Source: Rickettsiales bacterium
Lineage (GTDB): Bacteria; Pseudomonadota; Alphaproteobacteria; TMED109
Reading direction: 5' to 3'
Assembly: GCA_002689905.1 (NCBI GenBank)
Contig: NZIN01000013.1
Coordinates: forward strand, 1 to 14,184
DNA length: 14,184 nt
Each line of letters opens with the position of its first letter. Position 1 is the stretch's first letter. Positions 1-7,604 of the stretch are shown piece after piece. Below the pieces are notes generated by a model. It did not search any database. It was given only the letters and a program-made list of their open reading frames with translations, and was not told the DNA's origin. Position numbers and translations under genes: made by a program.

Positions 1-922
1 AACCGATAAATATTGGTTAGCTGCGCTTATTCCAGATCAGAAAACCAGAATTGAAGGTGGTTTTAAAGCTACATTAGGAAATATAGAACGCTATCAAGCT
101 CAATATACTGGTGGTGAAATATTATTAGAAAGTGGAAGTAAGATACTTGTGAAATCTAATATTTTTATTGGTGCTAAAGAAGTTAATTTATTAGATAAGT
201 ATTCTAAAAATCTTGCAATAGAAATGTTTGATCGAGCTGTTGACTTTGGATGGTTTTATATTATAACAAAGCCACTATTTTTAGTATTGCATAAATTTTC
301 TGATATTTTTGGTAATGTAGGATTGTCAATTTTAGCGTTAACAGTACTAATAAGAATATTTCTATTTCCGTTAGCTAACAAGTCTTTTAAGTCAATGAGT
401 AAAATGAAAGTTCTTACCCCTAAGATGACAGAAATAAGAGAAAGGTATAAAAATGATAAACTTAAAATGCAACAAGAAATTATGTCTTTATATAAGACAG
501 AAAAGGTTAACCCTCTTTCTGGATGTTTGCCTATACTAGTGCAAATTCCAATATTTTTTGCTCTTTATAAAGTTTTATTTGTTACTTTAGAAACTAGGCA
601 TGCTCCATTTTATGGCTGGGTAAAGGATTTATCTGCACCTGATCCTACTACTATATTTAACTTATTTGGTATATTTAACTTTACACCTCCTTCATTTTTA
701 ATGATTGGAGCATGGCCCCTTTTGATGGCATTGACAATGTATTTACAACAAAAATTAAACCCTGCTCCTCCTGACCCCTTGCAGGCCAAAATAATGTCCT
801 TTCTACCTCTGATGTTTCTATTCTTGTTTGCTACTTTTCCAGCAGGCCTAGTTATTTATTGGACCTGGAATAATATATTATCTATAGGCCAGCAATGGAT
901 AATACTGAAAAAAACAAAATGA
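1..922 (+). CDS. yidC: Membrane protein insertase YidC (5'-truncated, C-terminal half)
   Basis: YidC inserts and folds inner-membrane proteins, alone or with SecYEG. The reading frame is open from base 2 to the stop at 920-922, giving the last 306 residues; roughly the first 250-280 residues of a typical proteobacterial YidC (first membrane segment and most of the periplasmic domain) lie upstream of the window. The piece starts with the end of the periplasmic domain ([10 protein letters not shown]). A conserved hydrophobic segment follows with a positive residue in the hydrophilic groove (Arg118 of the fragment, in [15 protein letters not shown]), then the cytoplasmic helical hairpin, the motif [20 protein letters not shown] (about 151-170), two more hydrophobic segments and a short basic tail. 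The GTG at 149 is an internal codon, not the start. The next gene, engB, begins 4 bases after the stop, so the two are probably co-transcribed. Identity is very secure. Confidence 0.97.
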   Translation, partial: TDKYWLAALIPDQKTRIEGGFKATLGNIERYQAQYTGGEILLESGSKILVKSNIFIGAKEVNLLDKYSKNLAIEMFDRAVDFGWFYIITKPLFLVLHKFSDIFGNVGLSILALTVLIRIFLFPLANKSFKSMSKMKVLTPKMTEIRERYKNDKLKMQQEIMSLYKTEKVNPLSGCLPILVQIPIFFALYKVLFVTLETRHAPFYGWVKDLSAPDPTTIFNLFGIFNFTPPSFLMIGAWPLLMALTMYLQQKLNPAPPDPLQAKIMSFLPLMFLFLFATFPAGLVIYWTWNNILSIGQQWIILKKTK

Positions 923-926
923 TTTT

Positions 927-1526
927 ATGAAAATACTGAATTTTAAAACCGTTGATAACAAATTGAGTTTTAAAAATTATAATGAATTAAAATTCTACGG
1001 ATTACCTGAAATTTGTTTTACTGGAAGATCCAATGTAGGTAAATCTTCTTTAATAAATGCCATAACCAATAGAAAATCTTTAGCTACTACTTCTAGTAGG
1101 CCTGGGCATACAAAAAAGATTTTTTTTTATACTATAGATAAAAAATTTATATTGGTAGATCTACCAGGTTATGGTTATGCCAGAGTATCGAAAAAAAAAA
1201 CAGAAGAAATATCGGGTTTGATTTTCTTATATTTAACAAAACGGCCTTATTTAAAAAAAGTTTTTATTTTAATAGATTCTAGACATGGTTTTAAAGAGAG
1301 TGATATTAACTTTATAGAATTTCTTGAGACTAATAAAATTTTATTTAAAATAATATTTACTAAAACTGATAAAATATCAAAAAAACAAGAAGAGTTATTG
1401 ATAAAGGGGTTTGAAATACATAAACTTATAAAAGATAATTTTCCTTTCTTTACCAGCTCTAAAACTAAGCTAGGAATAAAAGACATTAAAAAACAAATTA
1501 TTAATACGATTAGTTCAAATGATTAA
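927..1526 (+). CDS. engB: Ribosome biogenesis GTP-binding protein EngB/YihA/YsxC
   Basis: A small cytoplasmic TRAFAC-class GTPase (199 aa, normal family length) that helps assemble the large ribosomal subunit and is essential in most bacteria tested. All GTPase motifs are visible: P-loop GRSNVGKS at residues 33-40, G2 threonines in TTSSRPGHTK (54-63), G3 DLPG at 78-81 followed by the family signature YGYARV, G4 TKTD at 145-148, and G5 TSSK at 176-179. The ATG at 927 lies 4 bases after yidC and has no strong Shine-Dalgarno sequence; it is supported by the family's usual N-terminal length. The 3' end overlaps argB by 8 bases, which suggests translational coupling. Two long homopolymers lie inside the gene: nine T at 1130-1138 and ten A at 1191-1200. 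Confidence 0.97.
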   Translation: MKILNFKTVDNKLSFKNYNELKFYGLPEICFTGRSNVGKSSLINAITNRKSLATTSSRPGHTKKIFFYTIDKKFILVDLPGYGYARVSKKKTEEISGLIFLYLTKRPYLKKVFILIDSRHGFKESDINFIEFLETNKILFKIIFTKTDKISKKQEELLIKGFEIHKLIKDNFPFFTSSKTKLGIKDIKKQIINTISSND

Positions 1527-2385
1527 TAATATTAAAAATATTATTTCTGCATCTGAAGTAGAGATAAAAAAGAATCTTAAAAAATACGTTGGAGAAATAT
1601 TAGTTATTAAGTATGGCGGAAGCGCTATGATAGATCCCAAACTATCCATAAATTTTTCTCAAAATATAAAAATACTCGTAGATCTTGGTATTAAGCCAAT
1701 AATAGTCCATGGTGGTGGGCCTCAAATTAATGAAATGCTAGAAAAATTAAATATTAAGCCGAGCTTCTTCAATGGTATGAGAATAACAAATAAAGACACA
1801 TTTGATATAGTAGAAATGGTGTTATCAGGTGTTATAAATAAAAATATATCCTTTGCTCTTTCTAGAAAAGGCATTAATGCTTTAGGTTTATCTGGAGTAG
1901 ACTCAAAAATTATAATAGCTAAAAAATATGCTACAAATATTTTAACTGCACCTGACTTAGGTCTAGTTGGACGACCTAAAGCAATTAATAAAGAGCTTTT
2001 ATTAGAGCTTATATCTAGAAATATTGTTCCTATAATAACTCCTATAGGTTCTAATAATAAAGGTATAAAGTTAAATATTAATGCAGACCTGACTGCAGGG
2101 TTTATTGCATCTGAAATAAAGGCAAGGAGACTACTTATGCTTACTGACGTTAAAGGAGTAATAGGTGCAGATAGTAAATTATTAAGTGAACTTAAACTAA
2201 AAGAAGTTAATAAACTAATAGCTGATAAAATAATATATGGCGGCATGATCCCAAAGGTAAATACATGTATTGAAGCAGTTAAAAGAGGAATTCGAGCATC
2301 TGTTATTTTAGATGGAAGAGTGAAAAATGCTCTTCTTAAAGAGTTATTAAGTGATAAGGGAATCGGTACCTTATTTAGAGAATAA
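1519..2385 (+). CDS. argB: Acetylglutamate kinase (arginine biosynthesis)
   Basis: This enzyme phosphorylates N-acetyl-L-glutamate with ATP, the second step of arginine synthesis in the acetylated pathway. The 288-residue amino-acid-kinase fold shows the nucleotide lysine in VIKYGGSAM (Lys31), the glycine loop VHGGGPQINEML (63-74), the substrate arginine in NGMRITN (Arg88), LNINADLTAG (185-194), and GGMIPKVNTC with catalytic Lys246. The extra N-terminal helix of about 25 residues and the total length resemble the arginine-inhibited hexameric form rather than the shorter E. coli enzyme, so feedback inhibition by arginine is plausible but inferred. The ATG at 1519 sits inside the last codons of engB (8-base overlap) with no clear ribosome binding site, consistent with reinitiation. 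No other arg gene is in the window. Confidence 0.97.
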   Translation: MINNIKNIISASEVEIKKNLKKYVGEILVIKYGGSAMIDPKLSINFSQNIKILVDLGIKPIIVHGGGPQINEMLEKLNIKPSFFNGMRITNKDTFDIVEMVLSGVINKNISFALSRKGINALGLSGVDSKIIIAKKYATNILTAPDLGLVGRPKAINKELLLELISRNIVPIITPIGSNNKGIKLNINADLTAGFIASEIKARRLLMLTDVKGVIGADSKLLSELKLKEVNKLIADKIIYGGMIPKVNTCIEAVKRGIRASVILDGRVKNALLKELLSDKGIGTLFRE

Positions 2386-2389
2386 AAAT

Positions 2390-3031
2390 ATGTATGATTT
2401 ATTAATAGACCTAGATAATACAGTATATTCTGAAGATTCAGAAATCTTCCAACAAATAGATGCGAAAATGAAAAGTTTTATTTCTAAAAAACTTAATGTT
2501 TCATTAGATAGTGCATATAAAATCCAAAAAAAATATTTTCTAGAGAATGGGACAACCTTGAGAGGTTTGATGCTCTATAATAATATTGATCCAGAGCCTT
2601 TTTTACAATACGTACATGATATTAATTTAAGTAGCATAAAGAAAAATGAAAGCTTAGAGAATCATTTAAAAAATTATAAAGGTAAGAAAATAATATTTAC
2701 TAATGGTTCTAAAGAACATGCTAACAGAGTACTTAAGAAAGTTGGCTTAGAAAGAAATATAGATGCTATATTTGATATAATAGATGCTGGTTATATACCT
2801 AAACCTGATATCGCTACTTATAAAAAGGTACTTTTTAAATATAATCTTAATCCGAGCAATACAGTAATGATAGATGACTTACCTAATAATTTGAAGACAG
2901 CACAAAAATTAGGAATAAAAACAGCTTTAATTAAAAAAAATTTTTTTAATAGAAATACTTTTGATTATATTGATATAATATGCAGTAATTTATCAGATAC
3001 AATAATAAAAATTAAAGAAGGGGTTATATGA
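2390..3031 (+). CDS. HAD-superfamily hydrolase, pyrimidine 5'-nucleotidase-like
   Basis: A 213-residue cytoplasmic HAD phosphatase of the subfamily IA type that includes yeast Sdt1 pyrimidine 5'-nucleotidase. All four HAD motifs are intact: motif I DLDNTVY with nucleophile Asp7 and acid Asp9, motif II TNGS at 104-107, motif III lysine in KPDIATYKK (Lys138), and motif IV IDDLPNN with Asp162 and Asp163. A helical cap lies between motifs I and II. I chose the ATG at 2390, 4 bases after argB, because the protein then starts two residues before the first strand; a GTG at 2351 would add 13 unrelated residues encoded inside argB. Homologues commonly sit beside engB and argB in Alphaproteobacteria. 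The true substrate is not known from sequence; a nucleotide or a small phosphoester is likely. Confidence 0.88.
   Translation: MYDLLIDLDNTVYSEDSEIFQQIDAKMKSFISKKLNVSLDSAYKIQKKYFLENGTTLRGLMLYNNIDPEPFLQYVHDINLSSIKKNESLENHLKNYKGKKIIFTNGSKEHANRVLKKVGLERNIDAIFDIIDAGYIPKPDIATYKKVLFKYNLNPSNTVMIDDLPNNLKTAQKLGIKTALIKKNFFNRNTFDYIDIICSNLSDTIIKIKEGVI
3018..3023 (+). promoter_or_regulatory. Ribosome binding site of dapD
   Basis: AAGGGG lies 9 bases before the dapD ATG at 3033, inside the last codons of the phosphatase gene. It is one of the few purine-rich Shine-Dalgarno matches in the window. It supports 3033 rather than the ATG at 3028, which runs into TGA after two codons. Confidence 0.6.
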
Positions 3032-3032
3032 T

Positions 3033-3863
3033 ATGAAAGTTAATATTTTAAAAAAAGAAATAAACCAAATTTGGAGTAAAAGGACAGACTTAAACCCTAA
3101 ATCTAATAAAAAACTAATTAAACCCATATCAGATACTATTGATTTAATTGATAAAGGAAAAATCAGAGTAGCAGAGAAAATTAATAATGAGTGGAAAGTG
3201 AATGGATGGATAAAAAAGGCAATTCTTTTATCCTTTAGAGTAAATGAACAAAAGACTATATCTAATGGTCCAGGTAGCAGTTCGTGGTGGGATAAAGTTC
3301 CATCTAAGTTTAGTAGTTGGAAGAAGAAAGAATTTAAGAAAGCTGGCTTTAGAGTAGTTCCTAACGCAATAGTTAGGAAAGGAACACATATAGAAAAAAA
3401 TGTTGTACTTATGCCATCTTTTATAAATATAGGAGCTTATGTTGGTGAAAGCACTATGGTAGATACTTGGGCAACTATAGGAAGTTGTGCACAAATAGGT
3501 AAAAACTGTCATATATCTGGTGGAGCTGGCATAGGAGGAGTTCTTGAGCCCTTGCAAGCATCTCCTGTTATAATTGAAGATGACTGTTTTATAGGTGCTA
3601 GGTCTGAGGTAGCAGAAGGAGTCGTTGTAGAAGAGGGAAGCGTATTATCTATGGGAGTATATTTAGGTGCCTCTACTAAAATAGTTGATAGGTCTAGTGG
3701 TAAAATAATATATGGTAGAGTTCCTAAATATTCAGTTGTTGTTCCTGGCTCTATGAGCAGTAAAAAAAAGACTGACGTAAATTTATATTGTGCCGTAATA
3801 GTAAAAACTGTAGATGCCCAAACTAGATCAAAAACTTCTATAAATGATCTATTAAGAAGCTAA
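3033..3863 (+). CDS. dapD: 2,3,4,5-tetrahydropyridine-2,6-dicarboxylate N-succinyltransferase
   Basis: DapD transfers a succinyl group from succinyl-CoA to tetrahydrodipicolinate in the succinylase branch of lysine and meso-diaminopimelate synthesis, feeding both protein and peptidoglycan. The 276-residue length is normal. An N-terminal helical domain (about 1-105, including [14 protein letters not shown]) is followed by a left-handed beta-helix of hexapeptide repeats (about 106-240). This contains the active-site stretch [15 protein letters not shown] (142-156), the glycine loop [14 protein letters not shown], and the acidic [10 protein letters not shown] segment (187-196). The gene starts one base after the phosphatase stop with a good ribosome binding site. 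It ends exactly where gpsA ends on the other strand. dapE, often adjacent in other Alphaproteobacteria, is not here. Confidence 0.97.
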   Translation: MKVNILKKEINQIWSKRTDLNPKSNKKLIKPISDTIDLIDKGKIRVAEKINNEWKVNGWIKKAILLSFRVNEQKTISNGPGSSSWWDKVPSKFSSWKKKEFKKAGFRVVPNAIVRKGTHIEKNVVLMPSFINIGAYVGESTMVDTWATIGSCAQIGKNCHISGGAGIGGVLEPLQASPVIIEDDCFIGARSEVAEGVVVEEGSVLSMGVYLGASTKIVDRSSGKIIYGRVPKYSVVVPGSMSSKKKTDVNLYCAVIVKTVDAQTRSKTSINDLLRS

Positions 3864-4865
3864 TTATTCATTCCTTAATGGTCTTGCTAATAATTCACTA
3901 ACTATTTTATTTATAGGACGCTTTTTTACTAAAACTTTATAAACAGAGTCTAGTATAGGCGTGTCTAGTTTTAATTTTTTCTTAATTAAATATAATGCCT
4001 TAGAATTTTCAATACCTTCAGTTACTGTACTTTTGTTTTTAAGTATTTTTTTATGGGATATTCCTTTTCCTAAATAAAATCCAAAAGAGTAATTTCTTGA
4101 GGAAATAGAAGTGCAAGTTAATAAAATATCTCCTATACCAGATAAAGTTAGAATCGTATTTTTTTTCCCTCCCATGGCTATAGAAATTTTCTCTATCTCA
4201 TTTAAGCCTCTGCTAATTACAGTTGCACGTGCATTCTCTCCATATCCTAGCCCATCGGCAATACCAGCAGCTATAGCTAAAATATTTTTAATAGCGCCAT
4301 TTACCTGAACTCCTATAATATCTGTATTCAGATAAACTCGAAAATATTTATGTGCTAATAAATCTTTAATACTATTTGCTGTCTTTACATTCTTGCATGC
4401 TAAAGTAACGGCGGTTGGCTTTTTTTCTGCTACTAGTTTTGCAAAACTCGGCCCACTCAATATAGCTATTTTACTTATAGAGCAAAAAGGTGCTAGCACT
4501 TCACTGAGTAATTTTTTTTTCTTAAGATCAAATCCCTTTGAGCAAATTATAAATGAGGCTGATGAACTATTATCCTTTGTAGAATGCATTAAATATTTTT
4601 TTATTAACTGATAAACAAACTGAGAAGGAACTGCTATGAATACATAATCAGCTTTAATATTTTTGAAATTATTTATTGCTTTTATGTATTTGTTTAGTTT
4701 TATTTTAGGTAAATAAATATTATTTATTTTTTTAGTATTAATTTGATCAACTACTTCTTTTTCATAGGCCCATAAATAAACTGTACCTTTTTTATTATTT
4801 GCTATTAGGTTAGCAATTGACGTACCCCAAGCACCGGCTCCAATAATTAATATATTATTTTTCAT
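3864..4865 (-). CDS. gpsA: Glycerol-3-phosphate dehydrogenase [NAD(P)+]
   Basis: GpsA reduces dihydroxyacetone phosphate to sn-glycerol 3-phosphate, the backbone for phospholipids. The 333-residue cytoplasmic protein starts with a Rossmann dinucleotide site, IGAGAWGTSIAN (8-19). It then shows IAVPSQ (77-82), the family motif SGPSFA (137-142), the catalytic lysine in NGAIKNILAIAAG (Lys193), GYGENARA (207-214) and GIGDILLTCTSISSRN (243-258). The start overlaps the tsaD stop in an ATGA arrangement, and a good AGGAGA sequence lies 6 bases upstream. Together these indicate translational coupling in a tsaD-gpsA operon, a pairing common in Alphaproteobacteria. Its TAA abuts the dapD stop with no base between. 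A run of nine A (sense strand) lies near codons 115-118. Confidence 0.97.
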   Translation of the reverse strand: MKNNILIIGAGAWGTSIANLIANNKKGTVYLWAYEKEVVDQINTKKINNIYLPKIKLNKYIKAINNFKNIKADYVFIAVPSQFVYQLIKKYLMHSTKDNSSSASFIICSKGFDLKKKKLLSEVLAPFCSISKIAILSGPSFAKLVAEKKPTAVTLACKNVKTANSIKDLLAHKYFRVYLNTDIIGVQVNGAIKNILAIAAGIADGLGYGENARATVISRGLNEIEKISIAMGGKKNTILTLSGIGDILLTCTSISSRNYSFGFYLGKGISHKKILKNKSTVTEGIENSKALYLIKKKLKLDTPILDSVYKVLVKKRPINKIVSELLARPLRNE

Positions 4866-5893
4866 TCTCTATCTCCTAAATCTTCTAATTGCCACCTTGG
4901 CTTTGCCTTGATTTCCAAATTACTTATAATTCCAGTTTTATATAATTCATAGCCAGCCCAAGCTATCATTGCTCCATTATCTGTACAAAGTTTAGGTGGA
5001 GGTGAAAAAAAATTTTTATTTTCTTTTTTTACTGCTTGTTCTAAATTGTTTCTCAAATATTGATTTGCTGCTACTCCTCCTGCTACTACAACATTCTGAA
5101 AATCATTATATTTTTTTTCACTAGCTTTTATTGCTAGAGAAATTTTTTTACATAAGATTTCTGTAACCGATTTTTGAAAGCTAGCTGCAATATCTGCTGA
5201 AGAAAAAGCTTTATTATAAAACTTATTATTTTTAATATTAAAAACAGCAGTCTTCAAACCAGAAAAAGACATGTCTAAATTATTACTATTTATTAATGGT
5301 TTAGGAAGTTTGATTTTTTTATGCTTTCCTTCTTTTGCCAGCTCTTCTAGTAAAGCTCCACCTGGAAAACCTAAATCAAGAATATTAGCTACTTTATCGA
5401 ATGCTTCTCCTAATGCATCATCTAATGTTCCCCCTAGGTAATAATATTTATTAATATCTGCTATAAAGTAAAAATTTGAATGCCCTCCAGATACCAATAA
5501 CAATAAATACGGGTATTTAATTGTACTTGTTAATCTCGCAGTTAGAGCATGCCCTTCTAAATGATTAACCCCAATAAAAGGAATATTATTAACTTGGGCT
5601 AGAGTTTTTGCAAATGTAAGTCCCACTAAAAGTCCTCCTATTAACCCTGGTCCAACCGTGGCAGATATTAAATTAATATCACTAATATTTATTTTATTAT
5701 CAACAAGAATTTTTTTTAACATCTTATCTATAAATAAAATGTGATTTCTAGCAGCCAACTCTGGTACTATCCCATTAAATTCTTTATGAATATGATTTTG
5801 TGATAATACTTCATTAGCAATAATATTTTTTTTACTATCCACTATGCTAATTGATGTATCATCACAACTGCTTTCTATACCTAAAATTTTCAT
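4862..5893 (-). CDS. tsaD: tRNA N6-threonylcarbamoyladenosine transferase TsaD (Kae1/Gcp family)
   Basis: TsaD, working with TsaB and TsaE, transfers threonylcarbamoyl from threonylcarbamoyl-AMP to A37 of tRNAs that read ANN codons. It is a cytoplasmic ASKHA-fold enzyme. The 343-residue length is typical. Visible signatures are LGIESSCDDTS (4-14), the metal histidines in NHLEGHA (His111 and His115), LLVSGGHSN (132-140), GGTLDDALGEAFDK (154-167), VVAGGVAANQYLR (269-281) and CTDNGAMIAWAG with metal ligand Asp305. The C-terminal KPRWQLED is typical of the proteobacterial branch. The ATG at 5891-5893 has no Shine-Dalgarno sequence and is only 35 bases from the divergent hemC start. Its partners are not in the window. 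Confidence 0.97.
   Translation of the reverse strand: MKILGIESSCDDTSISIVDSKKNIIANEVLSQNHIHKEFNGIVPELAARNHILFIDKMLKKILVDNKINISDINLISATVGPGLIGGLLVGLTFAKTLAQVNNIPFIGVNHLEGHALTARLTSTIKYPYLLLLVSGGHSNFYFIADINKYYYLGGTLDDALGEAFDKVANILDLGFPGGALLEELAKEGKHKKIKLPKPLINSNNLDMSFSGLKTAVFNIKNNKFYNKAFSSADIAASFQKSVTEILCKKISLAIKASEKKYNDFQNVVVAGGVAANQYLRNNLEQAVKKENKNFFSPPPKLCTDNGAMIAWAGYELYKTGIISNLEIKAKPRWQLEDLGDRE
4872..4877 (-). promoter_or_regulatory. Ribosome binding site of gpsA
   Basis: The minus strand reads AGGAGA, with 6 bases to the gpsA ATG at 4863-4865. It lies inside the last codons of tsaD. It is the best Shine-Dalgarno match noted in the window and fixes the gpsA start. Confidence 0.7.
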
Positions 5894-5928
5894 GTTATTA
5901 TTTTATAATATAATTTAGTATACCTTAC
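5894..5928. promoter_or_regulatory. Divergent tsaD / hemC promoter region
   Basis: This 35-base gap is the only divergent intergenic region in the window, so promoters for both the tsaD-gpsA and hemC-hemD units are expected in or near it. On the plus strand there are two overlapping TATAAT boxes (5904-5909 and 5909-5914) and TAGTAT at 5916-5921. On the minus strand TATACT occupies 5917-5922. Initiation about 7 bases after these boxes would give hemC a leader of 0-8 bases, that is, a leaderless or nearly leaderless mRNA. Any -35 elements would have to lie inside the opposite gene, and I see no good match there. The existence of promoters is inferred from layout; the exact boxes are uncertain because any AT-rich DNA yields such matches. 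Confidence 0.5.
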
Positions 5929-6849
5929 ATGATAAATAAAAAAATTGTAATTGGTTCAAGAAGTAGTGAGCTTGCAAAAATACAAACTCAATTAGTAGTC
6001 TCTATGTTAAATAAAGCTGGTTATAGTAAAATAGAAGTATTGTACTTTAGATCTAAAGGAGATAGAGTAAGTAACAAGGAATTTAAAGCAAATGGTGGTA
6101 AAGGTTTATTCACAAAAGAAATAGATCAACTCATACTAAATAAAAAAATAGATATTGGAGTTCACTCTGCTAAAGATATCCCAGGACACATAGATCCAAG
6201 ACTTAAAATCGGAGCTTTTCTTAAAAGAGAAGATATTAAAGATGTAATTATTACAAAAAATACTTCTATAAAGAAACTAAATCAATTACCTAAAAACATA
6301 ACTTTAGGAACATCTAGTCCAAGGAGAACTGCTTATATAAAACTTTTAAGACCTGATATAAAAATTATACATATAAGAGGCAATATAGAAACTAGGATAA
6401 ATAAAGTATTAGATAAAAAAGTATATAGTATACTTTTAGCAAAAGCAGCTATTAATAGATTAAATTTACAATATAATAATCTAAACATTTTATCAGTTCC
6501 TATATCACAAATATTCCCTTCTCCAGGGCAGGGAGCAATAGCTATTATGTATAACAAGGAAAGTTTGGCTAATAAAAAACTATGTAGACTTATTGACTGT
6601 AAAAGTACAAGGTTTTCTGTAAATGCTGAAAGGGCTTTAATTCGTCAAATTAATGGAGATTGTTTTACTCCTATAGGTGCATATGCCAAAATTAAAAATG
6701 AAAATATTATTTTAAATGCATGTTTATTTTCAAATGATATGAAATACTTTGTAAAAGAAAAAAAAATAGGCCCTAAATCATTATCTATAAGAATAGGAAA
6801 AGAATGCGGCAATAGTTTACTAAAGAAAATAAAAAAAAAGACTTCATGA
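5929..6849 (+). CDS. hemC: Porphobilinogen deaminase (hydroxymethylbilane synthase)
   Basis: HemC joins four porphobilinogen molecules into hydroxymethylbilane in heme synthesis, using a covalently bound dipyrromethane cofactor. The 306-residue length is normal. Motifs in order are IGSRSSELAKIQTQLV (8-23), GKGLFTKEID (57-66), VHSAKDIPG with catalytic Asp83, LGTSSPRRTA (126-135), RGNIETRINK (150-159), PSPGQGAIAI (198-207) and the cofactor-bearing Cys245 in NGDCFTPIGAYA. The gene starts right after the divergent promoter region without a visible ribosome binding site. Its last codons overlap the hemD start by 4 bases (ATGA). The penultimate codons contain nine consecutive A (6831-6839). Confidence 0.97.
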   Translation: MINKKIVIGSRSSELAKIQTQLVVSMLNKAGYSKIEVLYFRSKGDRVSNKEFKANGGKGLFTKEIDQLILNKKIDIGVHSAKDIPGHIDPRLKIGAFLKREDIKDVIITKNTSIKKLNQLPKNITLGTSSPRRTAYIKLLRPDIKIIHIRGNIETRINKVLDKKVYSILLAKAAINRLNLQYNNLNILSVPISQIFPSPGQGAIAIMYNKESLANKKLCRLIDCKSTRFSVNAERALIRQINGDCFTPIGAYAKIKNENIILNACLFSNDMKYFVKEKKIGPKSLSIRIGKECGNSLLKKIKKKTS

Positions 6850-7604
6850 AAAAAAAAATTATAATTTTTAGAGCAAGTGGACCTGTAAGTAACATATATT
6901 TGCATCAAAAATTATCTCATATAAATTATAATTTAGTTTCTTTGCCTATTTTGAAAGTAAATAAAATATATAAAGATAGCATTCTCATAAATTCGAATGA
7001 CCTAGTTTTAACTACATCTTTTTATGGAGTATTCTATTTATCTAAACTAACTCAAGAAAGAAATATGTCCTTATTTATTTTAGGAAAACCCTCTAATTAT
7101 CTAGCAAAAAATCTAGGGTTTAAAAATATAATTGAATGTACTGGAGATAGTGCTAGTATGTTAATAAAATTGGTAGATAACAAGAATAAATTTTTTAAAA
7201 GAAATATGGGGGATATTATTTACGCAGGAGCAAAAAATATATCTTTTAACCTTCCTGCAGAAATTGAAAAGTTAGGTTATAACGTGAAAAGGTATAAGAT
7301 CTATAGTTCAGAAGCAGTAAATAGTTTTACTAAAGATTTTATCTTATGGGTAAAACGAAAGGAAGTATCTTGGGTGGTCCTTCTTTCAGTTAAGGGAGCT
7401 AGGACTTTCTATAATAATTCTAAAAAATACTTAAGTAAAAAAGATATCTCTAACTTAAAATTTGCATGTATAAGTGAAAACGTAGCAAAAAAATTAAATA
7501 AGCCTTACTTTAAAAAATTTTTTCCTACTTATCCTAATACAGATTACATTAGAGAAGTAATATTTAAATATGAGAGGGACAATGTCACCTATAAAAAAAA
7601 TTAA
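6846..7604 (+). CDS. hemD: Uroporphyrinogen-III synthase
   Basis: HemD cyclises hydroxymethylbilane with inversion of ring D to give uroporphyrinogen III, the product needed for heme and other tetrapyrroles. The family is poorly conserved, but the 252-residue protein has the expected two-lobed pattern. The first lobe holds LPILKV (33-38) and LTTSFYGV (55-62). The second holds AGAKNISFNLPAEIEKLGYNV (near 127-147), the linker YKIYSSEAV, then VLLSVKGARTFYN (178-190) and YPNTDYIREV near the end. The start overlaps hemC by 4 bases, which supports both identity and coupling. Ten A follow the ATG immediately (6849-6858), a possible slippage site. The 3' end overlaps the Mic60-like gene by 23 bases. 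Confidence 0.9.
   Translation: MKKKIIIFRASGPVSNIYLHQKLSHINYNLVSLPILKVNKIYKDSILINSNDLVLTTSFYGVFYLSKLTQERNMSLFILGKPSNYLAKNLGFKNIIECTGDSASMLIKLVDNKNKFFKRNMGDIIYAGAKNISFNLPAEIEKLGYNVKRYKIYSSEAVNSFTKDFILWVKRKEVSWVVLLSVKGARTFYNNSKKYLSKKDISNLKFACISENVAKKLNKPYFKKFFPTYPNTDYIREVIFKYERDNVTYKKN
7573..7578 (+). promoter_or_regulatory. Ribosome binding site deciding the Mic60-like start
   Basis: AGAGGG lies 3 bases before the ATG at 7582 and just after another in-frame ATG at 7570. The spacing is short, but the purine block favours 7582 as the start; the earlier ATG would have this block inside its coding region and has no clear site of its own. Confidence 0.45.

Noticed and set aside
1722..2246. A 174-codon open frame on the minus strand opposite argB
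   Set aside because: It lies wholly within the well-supported argB gene, resembles no family I know, and its low-complexity Ser/Ile/Leu composition is what antisense reading of an AT-rich gene gives.
2351..2389. GTG at 2351 as start of the HAD phosphatase
   Set aside because: It would add 13 residues encoded inside argB before the conserved first strand; the ATG at 2390 fits the family N-terminus and the 4-base gap.
2933..2947. A8T7 palindrome as a terminator
   Set aside because: It lies inside the phosphatase gene, coding for conserved-frame residues, and has no GC stem; it is probably only a bent A-tract.
3862..3895. Inverted repeat AATTATT / AATAATT at the dapD-gpsA junction as a bidirectional terminator
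   Set aside because: The stem is seven A/T pairs with a 20-base loop and no flanking T run; such matches are expected by chance at this composition.
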